DNA from: GWF2-33-9 sp964405755
Lineage (GTDB): Bacteria; Bacteroidota; Ignavibacteria; Kapaibacteriales; UBA2268
Assembly (NCBI GenBank): GCA_964405755.1
Contig: CAYOPF010000011.1
Span: 1 to 35,136, forward strand
Direction: 5' to 3'
DNA: 35,136 nt
Of this stretch, positions 7,996 through 16,424 are shown piece by piece; position 1 is the stretch's first letter; the number at the start of each line of letters is the position of its first letter. The notes below the pieces were generated by a model. It did no database searches and had not been told where the DNA came from. It saw only the letters and a list, made by a program, of their open reading frames with translations. The position numbers and the translations under genes were made by a program.

Positions 7996-8768
7996 AGAAC
8001 ATATTTTTAATTTTTGCATTGTTTGCTATTTCAATAAATCTTTACTCTCAAATAGATCATACCAAAGCAGGAGAAACACTCCTTTTAAATGCAATAATAA
8101 AGAATGATTTGGGCGAGCCTGTTAATGTGGAGGTGAGATTTGCCGATTTGACCAACAAACCTGTAATTGCTCGTTCCAATGATGAAGGTACATTACAAGC
8201 AGTATTAAAACAAGGCACCAAGTACTATACAGTTTTTAAAAACTATATCGAAGTTGGTGGTTTGCACACATTCGAAACAGCCAAAACCGGCAAGTATACA
8301 GAAGCCAGTAAAATGTTTTTGGTACGCAAAATTCAAGAAAATTCAGAGTTACATAAATTACCTTTGTTCAAGTCTGCAGACAGCAATATGACGAATGAAG
8401 GAGTAGAATTTTTGGCGTTTTTTAAGGAATTCTATTCACTTAATAAAAATCTTCAATTCAAGATGGTGATATCGGCAAGTGAAATGAACTTCAAGAACAT
8501 CAAACAAACTCGCACAGAGTTGGTTAATAACAAGAAAAAGAATATAAAAATAACAATAACTGCTCAGGAACAAATGCAGGCGTTTTTAGAAGCCCGTTCC
8601 AATACACTCACTAATAAATTAAAAGAATTAAATATTCCAGCAAGAGTGTTTAACTACGAATATGATACAAAGACACTACCCAAAAAACAACCAAAAACTA
8701 AAAAGGTTAACTTAGAACCAGTAGAGACAAATGCAATTATAATTATCGAAAAAATATTGAAATTATAG
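7992..8768 (+). CDS. Exported protein with beta-sandwich domain and degenerate OmpA-like region
   Basis: The family is not firmly recognised. Residues 1-19 are a signal peptide ending LYS-Q. Residues about 25-85 look like a carboxypeptidase-regulatory or PEGA-type beta domain (VNVEVRFADLTNKPVIARSNDEG). Then a stretch resembling the start of an OmpA-like peptidoglycan-binding domain (LPLFKSADSNMTNEGVEFLAFFKEF) is followed by a lysine-rich C-terminus. The leftward protein at 12563-13321 has the same layout and shares local similarity (VEVRF...SN..G), so the two appear to be paralogues. Its start overlaps the stop of the preceding small gene (ATGA), making rnhA and these two genes a likely transcript. 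It probably sits in the periplasm or outer membrane. Confidence 0.7.
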   Translation: MKNIFLIFALFAISINLYSQIDHTKAGETLLLNAIIKNDLGEPVNVEVRFADLTNKPVIARSNDEGTLQAVLKQGTKYYTVFKNYIEVGGLHTFETAKTGKYTEASKMFLVRKIQENSELHKLPLFKSADSNMTNEGVEFLAFFKEFYSLNKNLQFKMVISASEMNFKNIKQTRTELVNNKKKNIKITITAQEQMQAFLEARSNTLTNKLKELNIPARVFNYEYDTKTLPKKQPKTKKVNLEPVETNAIIIIEKILKL

Positions 8769-8797
8769 ACCTACTTTCTTCGGAATTATTAGGAAAT

Positions 8798-9892
8798 TTA
8801 TTTTTTTCGGGCAATATAGTGCAGGGAATCGCCCCATTCATTAAGTGCTACATTTCTGCCAGTAGATTCAATCCGCGAAGTGATACACTTAAAACAGTCT
8901 CCCTGGAATTCATCCAAGCATGGTTTACCGTTATATAGCTCGTAATTTTTCCGAGCATCCATTGGGGTAAGGTTCGGCATAATTATGTTTGCTCCAAATA
9001 GCAAACCTTCCTCGCGCCCCCAAGGAAACATTGCTTGTAAAGCAGTAGTAGAGGCAATGTTTACATCTTTAAGATAAAGACGCGCTACTGCAATCATTTT
9101 AAGAGCCAATTTGTAGATATTCTTTTGATTATCAAAGAAATAGTTTTTATGTTCCTTCATTGGTGTACTTAAGTGAATTAGATAGGGTCCCATACCTATC
9201 ATATCAATATCCAATTCTTTAAAAAACATCAAATCGTTTGCCAAATCTTCTATTGTTTGTTCAGGAAGGCCAATCATAACTCCAGTACCAACATAATAAC
9301 CGATTTCCTTTAAATTGCTCAAACATTTCAACCTTCTTTCGAAACTTTGACTTTCGGGGTGAAATTTTTTAAAAAGTTCGCGGTTAGTTGTTTCTATCCT
9401 CAGCAAATAGCGATGGGCGCCGGCGTCATATAATTTTTTATATTGTTCGTAACTTAACTCGCCCACACACAAAGTAATTCCTAATCCATTTGGTAAAGTA
9501 TCGCTAATTGTAGCCTGTTTGATATCGTGAACACATTCTTCCACAAAGCTAACAAAAGCATCATCGTGTCGTTCGCCTGACTGGAGAACAACAGAACCAT
9601 AGCCCTTTTCGGCACACCATATTGCTGAATCCAAAATTTCCTTTTTGCTAAGGATAAATCTTGGTAAATCTCGATTGCTTTTCCTAATACCACAATAAAA
9701 GCAATCATTTACGCAATAATTGGAAAACTCGATTAATCCTCTTAGATAAACCTTTTCTCCAACATATTGCTTCATTGCTTTATATGCTTCACTCTTAAGC
9801 AAATCCAAATCTGACTTTTCAGATATGGATAAGAGTTCCATAATGTCTTCCTTGGAATAGTCCCTTTTAGTAATAATATCAGAAATTGGCAA
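8798..9892 (-). CDS. hydE: [FeFe]-hydrogenase maturation radical SAM protein HydE
   Basis: HydE is a radical-SAM enzyme that helps build the diiron subcluster of [FeFe]-hydrogenase. The radical-SAM cluster motif is C60-x3-C64-x2-C67 in FSNYCVNDCFYCGIRKSN, preceded by RGLIEFSNYC as in HydE/BioB relatives. A second cysteine set, C325-x7-C333-x2-C336 (CLDEFQGDCFKC), matches the extra cluster site of many HydE proteins and argues against PylB or BioB. The length of 364 residues fits. The start is TTG at 9892 with AGGAA before it; the first ATG (9844) would remove part of the conserved N-terminus. No hydF, hydG or hydrogenase is in this window. Confidence 0.88.
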   Translation of the reverse strand: MPISDIITKRDYSKEDIMELLSISEKSDLDLLKSEAYKAMKQYVGEKVYLRGLIEFSNYCVNDCFYCGIRKSNRDLPRFILSKKEILDSAIWCAEKGYGSVVLQSGERHDDAFVSFVEECVHDIKQATISDTLPNGLGITLCVGELSYEQYKKLYDAGAHRYLLRIETTNRELFKKFHPESQSFERRLKCLSNLKEIGYYVGTGVMIGLPEQTIEDLANDLMFFKELDIDMIGMGPYLIHLSTPMKEHKNYFFDNQKNIYKLALKMIAVARLYLKDVNIASTTALQAMFPWGREEGLLFGANIIMPNLTPMDARKNYELYNGKPCLDEFQGDCFKCITSRIESTGRNVALNEWGDSLHYIARKK

Positions 9893-9911
9893 AATTAAAT
9901 TCCTAAAAATT

Positions 9912-9919
9912 CAAAATTA
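9912..9919 (-). promoter_or_regulatory. Candidate -7 box upstream of hydE
   Basis: TAATTTTG on the minus strand lies 19 nt before the hydE TTG start and overlaps the histidine kinase stop. The -33 element is not evident. Confidence 0.25.
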
Positions 9920-10753
9920 CAAAGTATTCGATTCAGTTTGTTCAATTGGGAGATATATTTTAAACGTTGAACCTTTTTCAATTACAGATTGAACTTCAGT
10001 TTTTCCTTTGTGTACTTCCAGAAAATCTTTGCAAATAGTTAGTCCAACTCCCGAAGATGGTTCTCCTTCAGTACCAATTGTGCCGATTTTATTACCTACT
10101 TCGAATAGGTGAAGTATAAGTTCCTGATGAATACCTTTCCCATAATCAGTGATAGAAGTTATTAAATATTTATGATTTGTCTCAACTTGAATATCAATCT
10201 TGTTATTGCGATAACTGAATTTAATTGCATTTGCAATTAAATTCCGAAAAACAGCCAGGATCATATTTTCGTCCCATTTGCCGTTAAGGTCGTTTGGACA
10301 ATCAATGTTTACAGAAACATCTTTTGCTTTTGCAACATCTTCAAGAGAGTATAACGACTTATTGATAACTTCGCACAACTTTACAGGTTGAAAATTTGGG
10401 ATAATCTGTCCCCTTTGGAACCGCGACCAAGTTAAAAGATTTTCGAGTAATTCATTCAGTCTTTTAGCTGAATTGGACATTTGTCGTTTTAGTTTTTCAC
10501 GATTTTCATCATTAAGATCGTCGTATTTATCGAACAGGAAATCAGAGAAGTAGATGAAATTATGAATTGGTGTTCTCAAATCGTGGGCAATAACTGAAAA
10601 TAGTGAATCCTTCTGTCGAAGCATTTCTTGCAGTGCTTCTTGTGTATCGAAAAGTTTCTGGTAATTCTCCACTTCTTTTGTTACATCACGGCACACTGAA
10701 ATGAATCCAGCAAAATCATGATCGAAAATTGCTAAACTTAGCGAAGTATCCAC
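9917..10753 (-). CDS. Sensor histidine kinase, C-terminal fragment (frameshifted gene)
   Basis: This is the catalytic part of a two-component sensor kinase. It holds the end of a PAS domain (SLAIFDHDFAGFISVCRDVT), the HisKA dimerisation helix with phospho-accepting H57 (FSVIAHDLRTPIHNF), the N box (FRNLIANAIKFSYRNN), the G1 box (DYGKGI) and the G2 box (GVGLTICKDFLEVHKG). There is no membrane helix, so it is probably cytoplasmic. The apparent GTG start at 10753 cuts through the PAS domain. One base is missing or inserted near 10765-10785, because the adjoining frame reads EGHTYFW-VDTSLSLA across the junction. The true gene covers 9917-11052. No response regulator is adjacent. Confidence 0.85.
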   Translation of the reverse strand: MDTSLSLAIFDHDFAGFISVCRDVTKEVENYQKLFDTQEALQEMLRQKDSLFSVIAHDLRTPIHNFIYFSDFLFDKYDDLNDENREKLKRQMSNSAKRLNELLENLLTWSRFQRGQIIPNFQPVKLCEVINKSLYSLEDVAKAKDVSVNIDCPNDLNGKWDENMILAVFRNLIANAIKFSYRNNKIDIQVETNHKYLITSITDYGKGIHQELILHLFEVGNKIGTIGTEGEPSSGVGLTICKDFLEVHKGKTEVQSVIEKGSTFKIYLPIEQTESNTL

Positions 10754-11052
10754 CCAAAAGTAAGTATGTCCTTCCTAAGTAGTCTCAATCGATATTTGGG
10801 TGTTTCTAAATTTGGATTTTTTTTGAACGATTCTAAAAAACTAATATATTCTGTTTCGTATTTGGCTAAATCTTCAGGATGTATTTGAGACCTTATGTTT
10901 TTGCCAATAACCTCAGATGGTAAAAAACCACGTAACTTGTAGTCACTTGCGTTGACGTAAGTAATGATGTAGTTTCTATCGACATCGTAAACTATGTCGT
11001 TTATCCTTTCGAGATATAATCTGAATTTATTGTTTATCAATTCTTCTGCCAA
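10738..11052 (-). CDS. Sensor histidine kinase, N-terminal PAS fragment
   Basis: This fragment has an N-terminal PAS fold (LERINDIVYDVDRNYIITYVNAS, then GKNIRSQIHPED) and normally leads into the kinase frame ending at 9917. It runs in frame to KYRLRLLRK and then into a wrong-frame tail (DILTFGWILR). A single-base change near 10765-10785 restores the join to the kinase. The TTG at 11052 is the furthest clear start, but no ribosome site is obvious and the exact start is uncertain. The signal sensed is unknown. Confidence 0.7.
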   Translation of the reverse strand: MAEELINNKFRLYLERINDIVYDVDRNYIITYVNASDYKLRGFLPSEVIGKNIRSQIHPEDLAKYETEYISFLESFKKNPNLETPKYRLRLLRKDILTFGWILR

Positions 11053-11259
11053 TTTTGATTTTGTAAAATTATGAAAAGAATTTTGAATAAAAAAGTTAAA
11101 AATGAACGATTTTGAACTTTTTCGCTAAAAACAGTTATATATTCCATCTAATACACTGAAATATATGTACTTATGATTTAATTACCCTCGGTATTTTTTG
11201 TCAAAGATTTTTTAATATAAAATCAGTTTGGTTTATCTAATTATTTAGACAATAATTAT

Positions 11260-11267
11260 TAATTTTG
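11260..11267 (+). promoter_or_regulatory. Candidate -7 box upstream of clpS
   Basis: TAATTTTG matches the TAnnTTTG consensus 52 nt before the clpS ATG, in the AT-rich 267-bp gap between the kinase gene and clpS. No convincing -33 TTTG lies at the expected distance. Confidence 0.35.
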
Positions 11268-11319
11268 GATTATATTATTGTAACAAATGAAGATTAGCTT
11301 GTAGAACTTAGAGACAAAA

Positions 11320-11616
11320 ATGGAAATACTTTCGAACATCTCTCCTCAGGAACAGGATTTGCCTGATATCCTAGAAATTAGCGGAACTACAATTCCTGCT
11401 CGTGTTATCCTATTCAATGATGACTGGCATACATTCGACGAAGTTATATCTCAATTAATTAAGGCAATTCATTGTACGCCGGAGCAAGCCGAAGCTTATG
11501 CATGGGAGGTCCATACCAAAGGTAAATCAGCTGTTTTCGAAGGCGAGTTAGTCGAATGCTTTCGTGTAGCTGGGGTACTGGAAGAAATTGCTCTCCATAC
11601 TCAAATAGAATATTGA
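11320..11616 (+). CDS. clpS: ClpS-like ATP-dependent Clp protease adaptor
   Basis: ClpS hands N-degron proteins to the ClpA/ClpC-ClpP protease. The 98-residue protein has the family core: the binding-pocket motif VILFNDDWHTFDEV with N33-D34-D35, and W-E-V-H65-TKGKS with the pocket histidine. The C-terminus is longer than needed for binding (FEGELVECFRVAGVLEEIALHTQIEY). No clp ATPase is nearby, as is common for this gene in Bacteroidota. Its stop codon (11614-11616) directly abuts the stop of the convergent gene (11617). Confidence 0.88.
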   Translation: MEILSNISPQEQDLPDILEISGTTIPARVILFNDDWHTFDEVISQLIKAIHCTPEQAEAYAWEVHTKGKSAVFEGELVECFRVAGVLEEIALHTQIEY

Positions 11617-12555
11617 TTATCTGGACTTCTTTAATTCTTTTCGCATTCTGTTTATTTCTTCCTGAATAAACTTGTCGTTATGACTTTGTTTTACTAATTC
11701 ATAGGTTATAATTGTATTTTGCCAGGTAGGCTTTTCTGCTCCTTCGTTCACCTTCAACTTCACTTTGAGCTCTTGTGTCATTGTATATTTAATCGGCAAG
11801 TTCCTTGTTAAACTTAATGTTAATTCTCCATAGGAATTAGTTACCGAGGTTAGTTCCACATCTAATTCATTATTCATAATTGCATATAAACCTTTTCCAG
11901 TTCGTACAAATGTAATTAATACAGAAGTGTCACTTTCAGATTTCTCAATCTTCGAAATCTTCATTAATGATGTGCTGTTGAGCACCGCTGGGGGAAAGGC
12001 GTTTTCAACTAAAGTATCTGAGGTTCGTATAAGCCAACTTTGCATTTGTTTTTTACAGGTTTCTTGTAGAGGGAAAAACAAAATTGGTTGGAATAAACCT
12101 CCTGGATGAGTAAGAGCTGCCTCGGTATTCATATTCTTTGCCAACAATCTGTTCCCTAAAGAATCGATTACTATAAGAGCTTTCTTGCCAATGTGGTTGG
12201 ATTTACTTCTTTGTATTGTATCTCCACCAAGAACCCATTCCTTGGATCGATATTCCACTGTTTCATAATTTAAAAAATAATTACGTGCTTTGTCTATTGA
12301 ATCCACAATAACCATGATATATTCAGTCCTTTGACGGAAAAATGGTTCAGAGTCCAACGTGGAGATGCTGTCCAGTGCTTCGAGTTTGTATATCAAAGTA
12401 TCTTTGGGAAAAAATTGATACTTGAAGCAAATCGTATCTTGCGATAATTCGATATCTTGGTCCATCTCTTCAGGTTCAATATTCTGTTGAGAATAAAGAG
12501 TATATAGCAACAAAAACATTACAGCATTGACCAAAACAAATCTATTTTTCTTCAT
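11617..12555 (-). CDS. Exported hypothetical protein
   Basis: I do not recognise the family. The 312 residues begin with a signal peptide (hydrophobic residues 6-20, ending YSQ). The rest is predicted mainly beta, with strands such as TEYIMVIVDSIDKARNYF and KALIVIDSLGNRLLAKN, and a repeated IDS-containing pattern. A basic helix closes the protein (INRMRKELKKSR). There is no lipobox and no T9SS tail, so a periplasmic place is likely. It follows the OmpA-like gene at 12563 with a 7-nt gap, so they share a transcript. It converges on clpS with no space between stop codons. Confidence 0.75.
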   Translation of the reverse strand: MKKNRFVLVNAVMFLLLYTLYSQQNIEPEEMDQDIELSQDTICFKYQFFPKDTLIYKLEALDSISTLDSEPFFRQRTEYIMVIVDSIDKARNYFLNYETVEYRSKEWVLGGDTIQRSKSNHIGKKALIVIDSLGNRLLAKNMNTEAALTHPGGLFQPILFFPLQETCKKQMQSWLIRTSDTLVENAFPPAVLNSTSLMKISKIEKSESDTSVLITFVRTGKGLYAIMNNELDVELTSVTNSYGELTLSLTRNLPIKYTMTQELKVKLKVNEGAEKPTWQNTIITYELVKQSHNDKFIQEEINRMRKELKKSR

Positions 12556-12562
12556 AATTTTT

Positions 12563-13321
12563 TCATTTTAATGTTGGATCAAAATCAGTTACCACAACTC
12601 TTGTATCGCAATTAGGACAATTATCGAGAAGTCTGTCGGAAATCTCAGCACTCTTATTGTAGTTTATCGATACTCTTTCGGGATTTGATAATTTGCTTCT
12701 GACTTCATTTATTATCGAGTAACGCTTGTCGACAATTGCTTCAAAATCGTTCCTGTTAAAAGAAGTTTCAGATATAGTTTTCTTTTTAACTTTTTTCTCT
12801 GTAGTTTTAATAAAACTATCCTTAGAATCAGTACCTAAAACTTCAATTTTAATTTTCACATTTCGGTTGAAACGCATTTTGATATTTAGTTCATCTATAA
12901 ATTGTGTGATAGCGCTATTTAATTCTGTCTTTCCTTTGCTAAACAAATCATACACAAGTACTGTTCGGCCAGGTTCAAGTTTGATAACCTGGTAGTTTTG
13001 CTCTATTTCTGTATAAGCTTTCACTTCTGGTGTTGTGAGTATAAATTCAGTTGGAAAAATGTTGTTTGCAAACAGACGAACTTTGTATTGAGTATTTGAT
13101 GATAGTATTTGTTCGTACTTGCCCGTAAGTGAGTTGGAACTGATTTTAAAAAATTTCCCTGTTGGATCTTCAAAACGCACTTCAACTTGCAAAGGACTAT
13201 TATCCATTTGGTCTGTTACCATCCCTCGAACAAGTACCTGAACTGATTTATTATTTATTTGTGATTGTGATAATTGAGATAAAAGCAAAAATAAAATAAA
13301 TATTTTGATGAAACTTTTCAT
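12563..13321 (-). CDS. Exported protein with beta-sandwich domain and degenerate OmpA-like region (paralogue)
   Basis: The 252-residue protein has a signal peptide (residues 1-20, ending SQSQ) and a regulatory-type beta domain (MVTDQMDNSPLQVEVRFEDPTGK, then SNSLTGKYEQIL). An OmpA-like region begins with VYDLFSKGKTELNSAITQFIDEL and has a C-terminal part with SERVxINY-like strands. Two cysteines close to the end (NCPNCDT) may form a disulfide. The layout matches the protein at 7992-8768. The standard OmpA peptidoglycan-binding residues are not clearly kept, so binding of the cell wall is uncertain. It is first in a two-gene leftward transcript. Confidence 0.72.
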   Translation of the reverse strand: MKSFIKIFILFLLLSQLSQSQINNKSVQVLVRGMVTDQMDNSPLQVEVRFEDPTGKFFKISSNSLTGKYEQILSSNTQYKVRLFANNIFPTEFILTTPEVKAYTEIEQNYQVIKLEPGRTVLVYDLFSKGKTELNSAITQFIDELNIKMRFNRNVKIKIEVLGTDSKDSFIKTTEKKVKKKTISETSFNRNDFEAIVDKRYSIINEVRSKLSNPERVSINYNKSAEISDRLLDNCPNCDTRVVVTDFDPTLK

Positions 13322-13341
13322 AATTTGTAAAAATTTGAATT

Positions 13342-13349
13342 CAAAATTA
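13342..13349 (-). promoter_or_regulatory. Candidate -7 box for the leftward exported-protein pair
   Basis: TAATTTTG on the minus strand, 20 nt before the ATG of the gene at 13321. The spacing to any -33 TTTG is not met. Confidence 0.3.
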
Positions 13350-13410
13350 ATAAAACGTTTTTGTTAATTCTTTAATTTCGTAGAATTGTTTTTTATCAAA
13401 AAAGAAATTT

Positions 13411-15645
13411 GTGCCAAGATTGTTAATATATATTCTTCTCTTTTTGCTAAATTTTGACCTGCTTTGCCAGGAAATAGGTGATATATATTCCTTGGATTAC
13501 CCAAAGTTAACTGAAATCAATCTCGGACCTGTATATATTGGCGATTCTCTTGATTTCTACATAAAATATAAAAATGCAACAAACAATTCATACGATATTT
13601 TTGGAGTAAAACCAACTTTCGGTATTTTCCGTTATAGTTTCGAAACAATACCCGACGAATTCCTTAGTTATCGTCATATTTCACCTGTATTTCCAATTAA
13701 AGTTCTACCCAAAAGTGAAAGCCAAATATTGCTTCAGTATAGAGCCGACACCAATTTAACAGTATATCCTTTGGGATGGTATAATGCCGATATTGTAGTT
13801 GGTTTTGGAATTCCACCCGATACAAGCCTAGCTTTGCAAAAACAATTTCACTATTTTACAAAAAAAACAAATAAACTAATTGATGGCTATGTTGATGAAT
13901 TAAACTTTGATTCTGTATTTATTGCTCCACCAGTTCCCGTAAAATCTACTTGGAAAGTAAGGAGCACATTTCGGGATAATCTTCAAGTGGAAAAACAAGA
14001 ATTACGGTTGATTACTCCCAAAGTAACTCTGGACGAATTTTTACCTGATTTTCACGAAATAAATCCAATTTTTCCCAGGAAAAGAGATATTGTAGATTGG
14101 GAAATCGGTTATCAACCAAGGAATAAGGGTGCTGATACCGCAGAGATTCGGTTGTATTTTAAAAATTTGCAGGAAAAAGAAGATTACTGCAAAGTTTTAC
14201 TTGTTGGTACTGGACTTCAACAGCAATTGAATGTAGTCAATTCAAATTATGTTTTCAGCAATGATACGATATTTCTAGGTGCAGTTCAATCAAATAAAAA
14301 ATTGGATCTGGAATTTGATATATTAAATTCCAGCAACTTCCCATTCAATGCTCTTGAGGAGAGAATCGAAAGCCCAGCTTTTATCGATTTTAAATATACA
14401 ATCACTCAAACAATCAACCAAAATAAGCATTTGCAACCAAATTCTATTTCTAAGGTTAAGGTTGATTTAACCCTTGCTGAACGAGGAAACTTCGTTTTAA
14501 AGTATATAATAAAAAGTGATGCAGACAGTCGATTTAAATTTGTTCCCAATTCTTCAAAGGAAGTTGTATTTTATATCGTGGGTAGGACAATGGAACCGGT
14601 AATACAGGTAAATAATACTACTATTGATTTCGAAAATATTTACCTATATTATCCATATTGCCGTTCCACAAAAGACACCACAATTTTAATCCGAAATATA
14701 GGTAACGACACACTTCGTATCGAAAAGATTGAGGTTACCAACCAACAACCGATGTTTGCTTTCTCGGTTAAAGAGAATTCTCTAATCGTTCCACCAAACG
14801 AGTTTGGTAGGATTAACTTAAATTTCGAACCTGTATTACCCCAACTGTTCACTGCTTCGTTAATTTTACACAACAACACTGATTTCCCTAAATTTATCAT
14901 TGATCTAAAAGGTGTAGCATCCACTCCAGCTATTGCAAAATTGGAAATCGATAGTCATCGCGTTCGTCCAGGAACATTGCTAATTGTTCCTATTAAAACA
15001 AATCCGTATATTACTTTTGCAAATGAATTTACTGATACTCTTTATTATGACCGTTCAATTCTTCATTATGTCGGTTACGATTTAAACAATACCGCACTTT
15101 CTCAACCAATAGAAATAATCTCAATTCAGGAGAATGTTGAAGGTAAATTAGCTATACATATTAGAAAACCTAAGAAAACACAATTTTCGGCAGATTCAAT
15201 ACTTTTAAAGTTGAAATTCAACACGTTTTTAGGCAATTCAAATTCTACTACTATTAGCTTTAAATCGCCTAAACTTGGCAATGAACATTGCGAAAGGACT
15301 CTTAATTTGATACCCGAAAACATAAAAAATGGCACAGTAGTTATTGATTCTATTTGCGGACTGGATTTGAAAGCATTTCCTCCAAAGATGATTGTTAATT
15401 CCATAAAACCATTTGCCAATTTGGCAACAATTAATTTATATTATCAATTAAATTCCTCTGGCATAGTAACTTTCGAATTATACGATTATTATGGAAGGTA
15501 TTGCTTTTCAATTTCGGAATACAAAACTCCATTAATATATGAACAAAAAATTGAACTTCCTAAACTCGCATCAGGAATATACATTCTAAAAGTAACTTTC
15601 GATGATGAGGTTAGTTATCACAAAATACATTGGTTTGAAGAATGA
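13411..15645 (+). CDS. T9SS-sorted protein with ASH-like (choice-of-anchor D) and cohesin-like domains
   Basis: This is a 744-residue exported cargo protein. The GTG at 13411 starts a signal peptide (LLIYILLFLLNFDLLCQ). Several immunoglobulin-like segments follow. Residues about 400-505 resemble an ASPM-SPD2-Hydin/choice-of-anchor D repeat (TTILIRNIGNDTLRIEKIEV ... INLNFEP ... FIIDLKGVAS). Residues about 508-630 resemble a cohesin-like domain (LEIDSHRVRPGTLLIVPIK ... SADSILLKLKF). The last 85 residues form a T9SS sorting tail (VTFELYDYYGRYCFS ... LASGIYILKVTFDDEV). It overlaps the next gene by 4 nt. Function is likely adhesion or structure at the surface, which is inferred from domain types only. 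Confidence 0.82.
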   Translation: MPRLLIYILLFLLNFDLLCQEIGDIYSLDYPKLTEINLGPVYIGDSLDFYIKYKNATNNSYDIFGVKPTFGIFRYSFETIPDEFLSYRHISPVFPIKVLPKSESQILLQYRADTNLTVYPLGWYNADIVVGFGIPPDTSLALQKQFHYFTKKTNKLIDGYVDELNFDSVFIAPPVPVKSTWKVRSTFRDNLQVEKQELRLITPKVTLDEFLPDFHEINPIFPRKRDIVDWEIGYQPRNKGADTAEIRLYFKNLQEKEDYCKVLLVGTGLQQQLNVVNSNYVFSNDTIFLGAVQSNKKLDLEFDILNSSNFPFNALEERIESPAFIDFKYTITQTINQNKHLQPNSISKVKVDLTLAERGNFVLKYIIKSDADSRFKFVPNSSKEVVFYIVGRTMEPVIQVNNTTIDFENIYLYYPYCRSTKDTTILIRNIGNDTLRIEKIEVTNQQPMFAFSVKENSLIVPPNEFGRINLNFEPVLPQLFTASLILHNNTDFPKFIIDLKGVASTPAIAKLEIDSHRVRPGTLLIVPIKTNPYITFANEFTDTLYYDRSILHYVGYDLNNTALSQPIEIISIQENVEGKLAIHIRKPKKTQFSADSILLKLKFNTFLGNSNSTTISFKSPKLGNEHCERTLNLIPENIKNGTVVIDSICGLDLKAFPPKMIVNSIKPFANLATINLYYQLNSSGIVTFELYDYYGRYCFSISEYKTPLIYEQKIELPKLASGIYILKVTFDDEVSYHKIHWFEE

Positions 15646-16400
15646 GGTATTTCTTAAGTATAGCAATGCTTTTTGTATTTTCTGAAGTTTATTCGCAAGG
15701 CTTCGATTGGCAATATTCATTCAGATTACCTTATTCCACACCTTCTCAATTCATTGGCATAACCGGAGGTTATTCCATCAATTCATCTGTGGGGGATTTC
15801 GACTTTCTGGAAGATTATACTCCTTGCTGTAAATACCAAAATGGTAACGGATATTCGTTGGAAATAGGCGTTGCCTATGATTACTGGATAAGTGATTTGA
15901 GTGCAATTACCCTTAAGACGTCCTTTGCGAAATCAAATGCAAACTTTTCGCAAACAATTCAAATTCCAAGATCGGATGGAATTAATGATTACTTAACAAA
16001 GTATAATTACACTATGGACGAAGAACGTACCTCCTTGTCTCTAAGTGGATTTTATAAATATAGATTGTTGGAGTCTCATTTGTCAGTCCTAGGAGGACTT
16101 AATTTTTATTATCTGTTAGGAAATGATGCCAAACATATAGAAGAAATTCTATCACCCGATACTGAACAGTTTATTGATGGAACAAGGAAGAGAGTTATCA
16201 AAAGAGGTATTTATGGTGAATATAACACAGCTATAATTAACACCGCTATTGGATTGAACTACGACTATGCTATTGCCAAAGGATATTATTCATCGATATC
16301 TGCAATATTGAATATCCCGGTTAACAATGTTATTCATAACCAAGATTGGAAAGAGTGGAAATTTCAAATTTCTGTTTCAATATTAAAATCAATTGATTAA
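15642..16400 (+). CDS. Outer-membrane beta-barrel protein
   Basis: The 252 residues begin with a signal peptide (ending SEVYSQ) and alternate aromatic and small residues as in outer-membrane strands, e.g. FIGITGGYSINSS, YSLEIGVAYDYWIS, LSVLGGLNFYYLLG and YYSSISAILNIPV. The last strand ends ISVSILKSID, without the usual terminal aromatic. The family is not identified. It overlaps the T9SS cargo gene by ATGA, so the two are translationally coupled. A surface anchor or partner role is possible but only inferred from position. Confidence 0.75.
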   Translation: MRYFLSIAMLFVFSEVYSQGFDWQYSFRLPYSTPSQFIGITGGYSINSSVGDFDFLEDYTPCCKYQNGNGYSLEIGVAYDYWISDLSAITLKTSFAKSNANFSQTIQIPRSDGINDYLTKYNYTMDEERTSLSLSGFYKYRLLESHLSVLGGLNFYYLLGNDAKHIEEILSPDTEQFIDGTRKRVIKRGIYGEYNTAIINTAIGLNYDYAIAKGYYSSISAILNIPVNNVIHNQDWKEWKFQISVSILKSID

Positions 16401-16424
16401 TTTACATTTTTTAGGATAAATCAA

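Noticed and set aside
8798..9892. BioB or PylB instead of HydE
   Set aside because: The C-x7-C-x2-C set near the C-terminus is a HydE trait and BioB/PylB lack it.
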